Assembly: GCA_036399175.1 (NCBI GenBank)
Contig: DASWNP010000062.1
Coordinates: 1 to 53,823 of the forward strand
DNA from: DASWNP01 sp036399175
Lineage (GTDB): Bacteria; Acidobacteriota; Blastocatellia; Pyrinomonadales; Pyrinomonadaceae
Direction of reading: 5' to 3'
Length of the DNA: 53,823 nucleotides
The notes below the pieces were generated by a model, which was given only the letters and a program-made list of their open reading frames with translations, was not told where the DNA came from and did no database searches. Numbering within the stretch: the first letter of the stretch is position 1; every line of letters begins with the position of its first letter. Both the position numbers and the translations under genes were made by a program. Positions 9,959 through 17,372 of this stretch are shown piece by piece.

Positions 9959-11002
9959 TTGCTCGGACGTTTAATTCACGCACAGGAACGGCAGCGCGCC
10001 GCGCGCGACACCAACCGCATCGTCCGCCCCTTCGAGTGGGGCGCGAGCTTTATCCGTCCGCACGCTAACGGCGACGACCCGCGCCGCATCTTCGAGCAGC
10101 ACACCGAAGAGGTGATGCGCCGCAGCGAAGATTTCTACGCGCTGCCGACGGTTGCCGATTACCGTCTCGAAGGCGACCGGCTCACATGGACGAGCGCGGT
10201 CGAGACGCCCTCGGTCGAGAACAACACGGCGCGAGCGCGTTTCTTTCCCGAGCTACAAAAGCCTTCGGCGAGCGAAACGAAACAGGACGGCGTGCGTCGC
10301 GCCGTCGTCGTGCTTCCGCAGTGGAACGCCGACTCTGAAAGTCACGTCCCGCTCTGCCGCATCCTCAATCGGTTCCGTATAGCGGCGCTTCGTTTGACGC
10401 TTCCCTATCACGAGGAGCGACGCCCGCCCGAGCTTGAGCGCGCAGACCATCTCGTCAGCTCGAACATCGGGCGCACCATCCAGTCGATGCGGCAGGCCGT
10501 CATCGACACGCGCGCCGCCGTCCGTTGGCTCTTCGAGCACGGCGGCTACAACCGCATCGGCATCGTCGGCACGAGCATCGGCTCGTGCACGGCCTTTCTC
10601 GCCTTCGTCCACGAGCCGAGAATCAAAGTCGGCGTCTTCAATCACGTCTCCGGCTACGTCGCCGACGTAGTCTGGCACGGCATCTCCACGCAGCATGTGC
10701 GCGAAGGATTCGGCGATGCAGTGTCGCTCGAAGAGTTGCGCCGCCACTGGCTGCCCATCAGCCCGATGCCCTTCGCCTCGCGTCTCGTCGAGCAGCCGCG
10801 CCGACCCATGCGCTTCATCGCCGCGCGCTACGACCTCACCTTCCCGCGCCATCTCTCGCGCGACGTAATCGACGCCGTTCGCCGACTGGGTCTCCCGCTC
10901 GACGTTTCGTGGCTTCCCTGCGGCCATTACACGAGCGGCGAGCGTCCCTGGATTTATCTCGACGGCTGGAAAATCGTCAGCTACTTCCGCAAACACCTGT
11001 AA
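9959..11002 (+). CDS. Alpha/beta-hydrolase fold protein
   Basis: A 347-residue soluble protein. A serine hydrolase nucleophile elbow, GTSIGS, lies near residue 203, after a helix ending AAVRWLFEHGGYNRIGIVG; an Asp in ARYDLTFP (about 297) and a His in LPCGHYTSGE (about 323) complete a plausible catalytic triad. The overall pattern resembles the ABHD18-like group of large alpha/beta hydrolases. No signal peptide is seen. The start is a TTG with GAGGG 12 nt upstream, the least certain part of the call. It is followed after 2 nt by the convergent end of an ABC transporter ATPase. Substrate is unknown. Confidence 0.8.
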   Translation: MLGRLIHAQERQRAARDTNRIVRPFEWGASFIRPHANGDDPRRIFEQHTEEVMRRSEDFYALPTVADYRLEGDRLTWTSAVETPSVENNTARARFFPELQKPSASETKQDGVRRAVVVLPQWNADSESHVPLCRILNRFRIAALRLTLPYHEERRPPELERADHLVSSNIGRTIQSMRQAVIDTRAAVRWLFEHGGYNRIGIVGTSIGSCTAFLAFVHEPRIKVGVFNHVSGYVADVVWHGISTQHVREGFGDAVSLEELRRHWLPISPMPFASRLVEQPRRPMRFIAARYDLTFPRHLSRDVIDAVRRLGLPLDVSWLPCGHYTSGERPWIYLDGWKIVSYFRKHL

Positions 11003-11004
11003 GC

Positions 11005-11736
11005 TCATCCGGCGACGGGTTTCGCCAGTTGGAAGAAAACGTCCTCGAAGGGCGCGTCGTGGAGCGAGGTCTGGCGGCGCAGCTCGGCGGGCGTGCCTTC
11101 GGCGACGAGCAGGCCACCGTGCATCACGCCGACGCGGTTCGAGATGCGCTCGACGAAGCTCATTACGTGCGAAGAGACGAGGATGGCGCGTCCGCGCTCG
11201 CGCTCCTGTTCGAGACGCAGCCGAAGCTTTCTCATCATCTCCACGTCGAGGCCGTTGAGCGGCTCGTCCAGAATCAGAGCACGGGACGCTCCCGTCATGG
11301 CCGCCGCCAGTCCGAGCTTCTTTCTCATGCCGAGCGAATAGCTGCCGACCCACTTTCCCGCAACGGCGCTCAGCTCGAAAAAGTCTATCTCGCCGTCGAT
11401 GCTCGCGGGGTCTGCTTCCTTCAAGCCTGCCACGAGTCGCAGATACTCTTCGCCCGTCAGACGCTCGTAGAGGAAAAGCTCTTCGGGCAGATAACCGATG
11501 TGGCGCTTGGCAGCCGACGCGTGGCGCTGCATGTCTTCGCCGCAGACGCCGACGCTGCCTTCGTCGGGCGCGGTGATGCCGACAATCATTCGCATCAGCG
11601 TCGATTTGCCCGCGCCGTTTGCGCCGACCAATCCGTAGATTTCACCCGCGCCGACCGTCAGACTCACGCCGCCGACGGCCATGACCGCGCCGTAACGCTT
11701 CGACGCCCCCTCGACCCTGATCGTGCTCTCGTTCAA
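11005..11736 (-). CDS. ABC transporter ATP-binding protein
   Basis: A 243-residue ABC ATPase. Walker A GANGAGKS is at about 38-45, the Q-loop region follows at YLPEELFLYERLT, the signature YSLGMRKK lies near 137 and Walker B ALILDEPLNGLD near 157, with the H-loop in LVSSHVMSFVER. The start is a TTG at 11736 that overlaps the stop of the upstream permease (TTGA), preceded by GGAGG, so translation is probably coupled. The LYERLTGEEYLR segment is typical of ABC-2 export systems. It powers the permease encoded immediately upstream; the cargo is not evident. Confidence 0.93.
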   Translation of the reverse strand: MNESTIRVEGASKRYGAVMAVGGVSLTVGAGEIYGLVGANGAGKSTLMRMIVGITAPDEGSVGVCGEDMQRHASAAKRHIGYLPEELFLYERLTGEEYLRLVAGLKEADPASIDGEIDFFELSAVAGKWVGSYSLGMRKKLGLAAAMTGASRALILDEPLNGLDVEMMRKLRLRLEQERERGRAILVSSHVMSFVERISNRVGVMHGGLLVAEGTPAELRRQTSLHDAPFEDVFFQLAKPVAG

Positions 11737-13208
11737 TCTCCCTCCGTCGCCAAAAGAATCTGCGCCTGATGCGGCCCGCGCTCGGACATCTGCGAGATAG
11801 CCATACCGCCGAGCAGCCCCAAAGGCCAGAGCCACGCCGTCAAAAGTCCTCCGCTCAAACCCGCGAAGGCCATCAGGATAAGAGAGAGCCCCGGCTGGTC
11901 GGGCGTCTCAAAAGCGAGCGAGCCCATGAGCGTGCTCACGAGCCACCAGAGCCAGAGGCATTCAAGCAAGAGTGGCAGCACGTAGAACATGGGCGACGCG
12001 CCGCACGCAGTCGCCGCCGCCCAAACGACTATCGGCGCGGGCAGCGAGACGAGCCGCGCGTACCAGAGCTTCGCCGTCCACATCTCCGCGCCCTTCGTGC
12101 CCGCCGCGCGCTCAAGCCAGCGATGCGGAAACTGATATGCGACCAGCACCGGCAGAATCGACACGAGCGACAACACGGCTAACACGCACGCAACCTTCGT
12201 CGCCACCACAGGCAAAAGCCATGTCGCTTCGACGAACCCCGCTTCGCCCTCTCCCGGCGGCAACATCACGGAGGGAAGCAACCCGGTCGTCAGCCCCGCC
12301 ACCAGCGCCGCCACCCACAGCCCGGCGACCAGCACCGCCACGTAGACCGCCGACGAGAAGGCGCGCAACGTCAACTGCAAATCACGCGCGATTTGCGCCG
12401 CCACCGAAGCGTTTCCCAATCTACCGACGAAGCGCGCCCCGAAGAGGCTCCGACGGCTCGACGCCTGCAAACGCTTCGCATACTCCATGTCCGACGCGCG
12501 CCAGCGCCAGTGAAGCCTGCGCGCGAGCACGTAGAGCGCCGCGCTCCAAACCGCTCCCGCGACGACGAGCGCCAAACGACTTCCCTTTGGCAGTATCTCC
12601 GGCTCGACGAGAATCTCCGCTTCGATGATGCCGACCAGAAGCGCCCCCGCCAGCACGAGTCCCGGCGCGAGCGCCGCAACGCCCGCAAGCGCCTGCCCCT
12701 TCTCCCGCGTGTGTCCCCAGTGAATCCATTCGAGCGCGCCTAAGATTTCGCACAGCGCCGCCAGCACGACGAAGACGGCGAGCGACGGCCAGAGCCACGC
12801 GTCCGCGAACGACGCATCCTCGTTCAAAAGCGAGCGCACGACGAGCACGCCCAAGCCCGTCAGAAAAGTCCGCGCCAGTCTCTTCGCCAGCGCCGCGTTC
12901 AAGTGCGTCGCACGCTCTACCGGCAGCGCATCCATCGCCGACTCCGGACTCCGCAAGTGGTAAATCTCCGCGCTCACCCGCGACAGACTCAAACACCAGA
13001 GCGCCGCGAGCGCCAGCGTCGCCAGCCCCACGCCCACCCACGCGGAAGGCCGCCACTCCGGCGGAGCATAGCTCGCCACCCGCGCCGCCGTCAGATACGT
13101 CATCCCCACCACCAACGGCGACAGAATCAGAATCGCGTACAGATGCTCCCTCGCCCAGCGCCAGCGATTGCGAAAACTCGCCCCTACGATTAACGCAAAC
13201 TTGCTCAT
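11733..13208 (-). CDS. ABC-2-type transporter permease
   Basis: About 491 residues with some ten or more hydrophobic segments spread over the protein (for example LYAILILSPLVVGMTYL, LGLATLALAALWCLSL, PSLAVFVVLAALCEILGAL, VLVAGLWVAALVAGL). It has no ATPase motif and lies directly upstream of, and overlapping by 4 nt, the ABC ATPase, so it is the membrane partner. The start at ATG 13208 (MSKFALIVGASF) is used; the longer frame to 13292 runs only through element E5. Substrate unknown; ABC-2 systems commonly export lipids, drugs or polysaccharide. Confidence 0.85.
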   Translation of the reverse strand: MSKFALIVGASFRNRWRWAREHLYAILILSPLVVGMTYLTAARVASYAPPEWRPSAWVGVGLATLALAALWCLSLSRVSAEIYHLRSPESAMDALPVERATHLNAALAKRLARTFLTGLGVLVVRSLLNEDASFADAWLWPSLAVFVVLAALCEILGALEWIHWGHTREKGQALAGVAALAPGLVLAGALLVGIIEAEILVEPEILPKGSRLALVVAGAVWSAALYVLARRLHWRWRASDMEYAKRLQASSRRSLFGARFVGRLGNASVAAQIARDLQLTLRAFSSAVYVAVLVAGLWVAALVAGLTTGLLPSVMLPPGEGEAGFVEATWLLPVVATKVACVLAVLSLVSILPVLVAYQFPHRWLERAAGTKGAEMWTAKLWYARLVSLPAPIVVWAAATACGASPMFYVLPLLLECLWLWWLVSTLMGSLAFETPDQPGLSLILMAFAGLSGGLLTAWLWPLGLLGGMAISQMSERGPHQAQILLATEGD

Positions 13209-13226
13209 GCCAACACCAGCGAAATT

Positions 13227-13368
13227 AAAGACAAATGATGAATGATGAATGATGAATGCGGAATTAAAAGCAGAAAGCAAATTGTCTTTCATTCATCATT
13301 CATCATTCCGCATTCATCATTTGTCTTTATCCTGTCCATCCTGTCTATCCCTGTTTGAATTGCTTTCG
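13227..13368. repeat. Heptamer inverted-repeat element E5 (GAATGAT word)
   Basis: Left arm 13227-13265 and right arm 13292-13329 pair almost perfectly (GAATGAT/GAATGCG words bounded by AAAGACAA). An outer tail 13330-13368 carries a second word type (ATCCTGTCCATCCTGTCTATC) leading to CCCTGTTTGAATTGC, a string also present in inverted orientation beside E1 (3801-3825). The tail begins 3 nt past the FTCD stop codon. E13 at 40.3 kb is the same subtype. Confidence 0.87.
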
Positions 13369-13370
13369 TT

Positions 13371-14966
13371 TCAGACAATCGACTCCATCAGCATCGCTTC
13401 GACGCGCGAGGCGACGGCGCGTGCGCGCTCCAGCAAATCGTCGGCGCGCGAGCGATGCTCGTGTGTGAACTCTTCGTCTTCGATTTCGGCTGTGTTGACG
13501 AGGACGTTGTAGCGCGCGGAGGCGACGGCGGCGAGCGCGAGCTGCGCGCCCGTCGCCGAATCGGAGAGCCACTTCGGGTCGCCTATCTCGGCGAGCGTTT
13601 CCAGCAGTTCCGCCACCTGCACGGAGACTCCCGCAACTTCGAGCGGCACGGTCGTCGCGCCCTTGAGCGCCGCCTCGACGGCGTTTGCGCGCATGCGCCT
13701 TTCCTCTTCGCTCGACTTCGAGAGGTAACGCGCGGCGAGCACGCGCTTGAAGCTCGCCGCGTCTTCGTGCGCCGCATCTGCGAGGCGCGCGCGCAGGAGC
13801 GTCAATTCCTGCAAGGCGTCGCGCACCTCTTTCTCCACTCCCTGAAATCTTTTCTGGCTCTCGATGAGCCGCGCCACCATCTCGCCGAGAGCCGCCGCGA
13901 GGGAGCCTGCGTGCGCCGCCGCCTCGCCGCCGCCCGAGACGCTCGCCGCCGTCGAAGCCGCCACCGCAGAAGCTTCGACGGGTTGGCTCGGTCGTGCGCT
14001 TCTGTCGGCGTCAAGCTCGGCCAGTTCTTCGGTCTGCGTCTCTACTTTGCGACGCCTGCCCAAAGCCGACGCGATGCGATTTTCGAGCACGAGGTCGGGA
14101 GAGAAATTCTCCACCTGCAAGAAATACTCCGCGCACCTGTCGAGCGCGCGTTGCGGGATGAGCCCGACAATCTCGCTTCCGGCCACCAGCACGCCCCAGC
14201 GCGCCGCCTCGCGCCTGACGGCTTCAAAGACATGTTGCAGCTCCGTCTTCTCGAAATCGACGAGGTTCATCGACACCTGCGCCAGCCCGCGCTCGCCGAG
14301 CTTGAAGCCGAGCGCCTTGAGATAGCGCAAGCCGCCGTCTCGCCCGCGCACGGCTCGCGCAATCTTTCGTGCGACGGAGATGTCGTCCGTCCGCAGGTTG
14401 ATGTTGTAGGCGACGAGCAGACGCCGCGCGCCGACGGCGACTGCGCCCGCGCTCTCGTGCACGCGCGCCTCGCCCACGTCCGGCGCACGCTCGGCCACCA
14501 CGCCTATCTCTTCTCTCAACTGCTCGAAGCCCCTGCGCCTCACGTCTTCCAGATTCACACGGTCGGCTCGCCGCGCCGCCTGCTCGTAGAAGAAGACGGG
14601 AATCTCAAGCTCGCGCGCGATGCGCTCGCCGGCCTCGTGCGCCAAGCCGACGCATTCTTCCATCGTCACGCCGCGCACGGGCACGAAGGGCAGCACGTCG
14701 GTCGCCCCGATGCGCGGGTGCTGTCCCGTGTGCTCGCGCAGGTCGATGAGTTCCGAGGCAAGCGCGACGGCGCGCACCGCCGCCTCGACGACCAAAGACG
14801 GCTCGGCGACAAACGTGATGACCGAGCGGTTATGGTCGGCGTCCATGTGCGTGTCGAGCATGCCGACGCTCGCGCCGACCGATTCAATCGCCTCTACCAG
14901 CCGCGCCAACGTCTCCGCCTTCCGTCCCTCGCTGAAATTCGGCACACACTCGACGATGCGTTCCAA
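13371..14966 (-). CDS. ftcD: Bifunctional glutamate formimidoyltransferase / formimidoyltetrahydrofolate cyclodeaminase
   Basis: A 531-residue fusion used in histidine degradation: the N-terminal half (about 1-310) moves the formimino group from formiminoglutamate to tetrahydrofolate and the C-terminal half (about 335-525) deaminates and cyclises it to methenyl-THF. The first half begins ERIVECVPNFSEGR, contains the active-site region GQHPRIGATDVLPFVPVRG and the domain II stretch VAYNINLRTDD. The second half shows SGGGEAAAHAGSLAAALGEMV and the helical LMxAD-like core (ASARYNVLVN). The start is TTG with AAGGAGGGG 4-12 nt before it. No other hut genes are nearby. The fused form is like the animal enzyme; many bacteria keep the halves separate. 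Confidence 0.95.
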   Translation of the reverse strand: MERIVECVPNFSEGRKAETLARLVEAIESVGASVGMLDTHMDADHNRSVITFVAEPSLVVEAAVRAVALASELIDLREHTGQHPRIGATDVLPFVPVRGVTMEECVGLAHEAGERIARELEIPVFFYEQAARRADRVNLEDVRRRGFEQLREEIGVVAERAPDVGEARVHESAGAVAVGARRLLVAYNINLRTDDISVARKIARAVRGRDGGLRYLKALGFKLGERGLAQVSMNLVDFEKTELQHVFEAVRREAARWGVLVAGSEIVGLIPQRALDRCAEYFLQVENFSPDLVLENRIASALGRRRKVETQTEELAELDADRSARPSQPVEASAVAASTAASVSGGGEAAAHAGSLAAALGEMVARLIESQKRFQGVEKEVRDALQELTLLRARLADAAHEDAASFKRVLAARYLSKSSEEERRMRANAVEAALKGATTVPLEVAGVSVQVAELLETLAEIGDPKWLSDSATGAQLALAAVASARYNVLVNTAEIEDEEFTHEHRSRADDLLERARAVASRVEAMLMESIV

Positions 14967-15079
14967 CGCTCCCCTCCTTCGACCGTCTCCCGCTCAGAAT
15001 GGATTTCAAACTGCCGTCCATCTTAACGCGAGAAGGGCGCTTCGGTGTTAGTCGATTTTCGCCCAACTCGATTTCGTCT

Positions 15080-15109
15080 TTGAGCGTCGTCGTCAGTCGC
15101 TGCTACAAT
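15080..15109 (+). promoter_or_regulatory. Probable sigma-70-type promoter of carbonic anhydrase gene
   Basis: TTGAGC at 15080-15085 and TACAAT at 15104-15109 are separated by 18 nt. The ATG of the carbonic anhydrase gene is only 8 nt past the -10 box, and no ribosome-binding sequence lies before it, so the transcript would be leaderless or nearly so. Confidence 0.6.
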
Positions 15110-15117
15110 CTCGGGTC

Positions 15118-15759
15118 ATGCGTGATTTGAGAAACCTTCTGGAAAAGAACAGGGTCTGGGCTGAGAGCATCAAGGTTCACAACCCGGAGTTCTTCCGCTC
15201 ACTGGCGAAGCAACAGACGCCGAATTATCTCTGGATTGGCTGCTCCGACAGCCGCATGCCCGCGACGCAACTGGTCGGCCTTGCGCCCGGAGAGTTGTTC
15301 GTCCACCGCAACGTCGCAAACGTCGTCGTTCACACAGATTTCAACTGTCTCTCGGTGATGCAATTCGCGGTCGATGTGCTCAAGGTCGGACACATCATCG
15401 TCTGCGGCCACTACGGGTGCGGCGGCGTCCAGGCCGCGATGCAAAACCTCAAGCTCGGCCTGATAGACAACTGGCTGCGCCACGTCCAGGACGTGATGCA
15501 CAGCCATCACGCTGAGCTTTCACGAATCAAAGACGAAGCTCGACGACTCGACAGGCTCTCGGAGCTGAACGTCGTCGAACAGGTCTTCAGCGTCAGCCGC
15601 ACCACCATCATCCAGAGCGCATGGGAGCGCGGGCAGGAGCTAGCCGTTCACGGCTGGATTTACGGCCTCGAAGACGGCCTGCTGCGCGACCTCGGCATCT
15701 GCATTACCAATCAACAGGAACTCTCAGAAGCTCAAAAAGCAGTGATGAGTGACAAGTGA
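15118..15759 (+). CDS. can: Beta-class carbonic anhydrase
   Basis: A 213-residue zinc enzyme interconverting carbon dioxide and bicarbonate in the cytoplasm. Zinc ligands and the catalytic dyad are at the same positions as in the E. coli enzyme Can: Cys42, Asp44 and Arg46 in CSDSR, His98 and Cys101 in HYGCGG. The length is standard (about 220). The last residues (VMSDK) and the stop codon are encoded by the first heptamers of element E6, so the native C-terminus has been rewritten by the repeat. It is preceded by its own promoter and is not in an operon with the divergently placed FTCD gene. Confidence 0.96.
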   Translation: MRDLRNLLEKNRVWAESIKVHNPEFFRSLAKQQTPNYLWIGCSDSRMPATQLVGLAPGELFVHRNVANVVVHTDFNCLSVMQFAVDVLKVGHIIVCGHYGCGGVQAAMQNLKLGLIDNWLRHVQDVMHSHHAELSRIKDEARRLDRLSELNVVEQVFSVSRTTIIQSAWERGQELAVHGWIYGLEDGLLRDLGICITNQQELSEAQKAVMSDK

Positions 15760-15923
15760 AGAGTGACGAGCAAGAAGACAGGTGAATGGTGAATGGCAAA
15801 TGGTAAATGGTGAAAAGCAGTTCTTTCCATTCACCATTGACTATTGACCATTCACCAGTTCTTATCTATTCACCATTCACCATTTACTATTCACCAGCTA
15901 TTAACTCGTCACTCGTCACTGTA
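15742..15923. repeat. Heptamer inverted-repeat element E6 (GTGACGA + GTGAATG words)
   Basis: Four uninterrupted heptamers, GTGATGA, GTGACAA, GTGAAGA, GTGACGA, begin at 15742 inside the carbonic anhydrase reading frame and supply its stop codon. They are followed by GTGAATG/GTAAATG words, a spacer (CAGTTCTTTC) and two blocks of complementary words, ending with CTCGTCACTCGTCACTG at 15905-15920, the complement of the opening block. It is nested: an outer GTGACGA pair around an inner GTAAATG pair. Confidence 0.88.
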
Positions 15924-15929
15924 GTTCTT

Positions 15930-16901
15930 ATGTCGGAGCAATCTTCGGAACAGTTCATCCGCGAGCGGAAAGACGCGTGGCAGCGTCTGGAGGATTTGTT
16001 GACGCTGCTTGACCGCACTCATTTGCGACGGCTGCACAGGGAGGAGGTGCGCGAGCTTGGGCGCATTTACCGGCGGACGGCGTCGGATTTGGCGATTGCC
16101 CGCGCCGAGTCGCGCGACCCGCGTCTGGTAAATTACCTGAACAGCCTCGTCATACGCGCGCACGGTCGTATCTACCGCGCCGAGGCGCGCGAGGGCGGAC
16201 GGCGCGTGAGAAACTTTTTCGTGCGCGATTTTCCGCAGACCTTCCGCCGCACGTGGCGCTACACGACCGCCGCCTTCGTCGTCTTCGGCGTTTGCTTCCT
16301 CGTCGGCTTTCTCGGCACGTGGAGCGACGCGGACTTTTCCGAGTTGGCGGGCGTCGATCCCTTCTTCCGCGAGTTCGTCATCGGCACGGGCACGCGCTGG
16401 TGGGAGCGACTGAACGAGGCGAGCCAGGTCGGCGCGACCGGCATTATGACCAACAACATCATGGTCACTTTCTACGCCTTCGCCTACGGCGCGATGCTCG
16501 GCGTCGGCACGCTCTACATCATGGCCGTCAACGGCGCGAGCGTCGGCGCGGTGCTCGCGCTCACCTACCGCGCAGGCTTCGGCCACGAGCTACTGACCTT
16601 CATGTCGGGTCATGGTGTGCTCGAACTCTCGGCCATCTTCATCGCCGGAGGCGCGGGCATGCTCTTCGGCACAGCCGTCCTCTTCCCCGGCGACCTCTCA
16701 CGCTTCGACGCCCTCCGCCTCCGAGGCCACGAAGCCATCCAACTGCTCGTCGGCTGCGTTCCCCTCCTCGTCATCGCCGGTATCATCGAAGGCTTCATCT
16801 CCCCGGCCCCCATCGCCCCCATCCTCAAACACAGCATCGCCCTCGTCACCTTCATCGCCCTCTACGCGTATCTTCTTCTCTCGGGGAGAGAAGAAGGGTA
16901 A
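15930..16901 (+). CDS. SpoIIM-family integral membrane protein
   Basis: About 323 residues. A cytoplasmic helical N-terminus (about 1-95, QFIRERKDAWQRLEDLL) precedes about six membrane helices, the first at TTAAFVVFGVCFLVGFLGTW, with the family motif TNNIMVTFYAFAYGAMLGVGTLYIM and HGVLELSAIFIAGGAG typical of stage II sporulation protein M homologues. In non-sporulating bacteria such proteins are encoded with MoxR, DUF58 and RDD proteins; here the MoxR operon starts just downstream on the other strand. The ATG at 15930 is chosen because the upstream frame is element E6. The stop codon (16899-16901) lies inside the arm of element E7. Confidence 0.88.
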   Translation: MSEQSSEQFIRERKDAWQRLEDLLTLLDRTHLRRLHREEVRELGRIYRRTASDLAIARAESRDPRLVNYLNSLVIRAHGRIYRAEAREGGRRVRNFFVRDFPQTFRRTWRYTTAAFVVFGVCFLVGFLGTWSDADFSELAGVDPFFREFVIGTGTRWWERLNEASQVGATGIMTNNIMVTFYAFAYGAMLGVGTLYIMAVNGASVGAVLALTYRAGFGHELLTFMSGHGVLELSAIFIAGGAGMLFGTAVLFPGDLSRFDALRLRGHEAIQLLVGCVPLLVIAGIIEGFISPAPIAPILKHSIALVTFIALYAYLLLSGREEG

Positions 16902-17367
16902 AGGGGAAGGGGGAAAGGGGAAGGGGAAAGCTTCCTTCTCACTGTGTTATGTCTTTTAGGGCGCTTATCTGTTTGGAGAGATGCCGACTCAGTATAACCA
17001 CTGTATCCCGCAATTGATTATGCTTTGCCTGATTAAGATAACCAACTTCTAATGCGACGCGTAGAAGGCTTCTCACTTCTCCAGCAGAGCCTTTGGCGAT
17101 ATTGAGAAACATCAAATACTCTTTACGAGATGCACGCTCGAAGCCTTCGGCAGTATTGGTTGGAATAGAAACCGCCGCGCGCCTCAACTAATCTCGCAAA
17201 CCAAAATCTCTCTTCAACTCGCCATCGCCCGTCAGAAGGTAGACCTGTTTTACTAGCTCAATACCCTTCTGCCAAACAATCAAATCCTCGAAACTCTCAA
17301 TCTTTTTTCTTTCCATATCAACGCCTTCTTCTTTTCCTTTCCCCCTTTCCCTTTACCCTTTCCCCCA
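16891..17367. mobile_element. Heptamer inverted-repeat element E7 carrying a four-helix-bundle gene
   Basis: Left arm 16891-16930 (GGGTAAAGGGGAAGGGGGAA and more) and right arm 17325-17367 (CTTTTCCTTTCCCCC, then CTTTACCC) are inverted copies of GGGGAAA-type heptamers. In other elements the arms enclose 10-80 nt; here they enclose a nearly complete S23-type gene. The left arm supplies the stop codon of the SpoIIM-like gene; the right arm ends 6 nt from the stop of the DUF58 gene. The compound structure suggests a loaded form of the same repeat family. That it moves is inference: no transposase or target duplication was identified. Confidence 0.7.
16939..17316 (-). pseudogene. Four-helix-bundle protein (S23 / 23S rRNA intervening-sequence type), broken by an amber codon
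   Basis: From ATG 17316 the frame reads MERKKIESFEDLIVWQKG..., the usual opening of S23-like four-helix-bundle proteins, and continues in the same frame to 16939 with LRRAAVSIPTNTAEGF and ERASRKEYLMFLNIAKGSAGEV, the family core. Codon 43 (17188-17190) is TAG where relatives usually have Gln (RDQ[LM]RRAAVSIP), a one-base CAG-to-TAG change. All the remaining 124 sense codons are intact and in phase, so the lesion is recent, a sequencing error, or read through. A shorter product from TTG at 17187 (82 residues) would lack helix 1. Base composition is lower in GC than neighbours. The family was first seen inside rRNA intervening sequences, and is structurally like the Avd accessory proteins of diversity-generating retroelements; its biochemical role is not settled. 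Confidence 0.85.
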
Positions 17368-17372
17368 AGTTT

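Noticed and set aside
10253..11353. 366-residue minus-strand open frame opposite the alpha/beta hydrolase
   Set aside because: Spans two real genes on different strands and shows no domain.
15742..15923. Heptamer arrays considered as CRISPR
   Set aside because: Units are 7 nt, degenerate and arranged as inverted arms; there are no unique spacers or cas genes.
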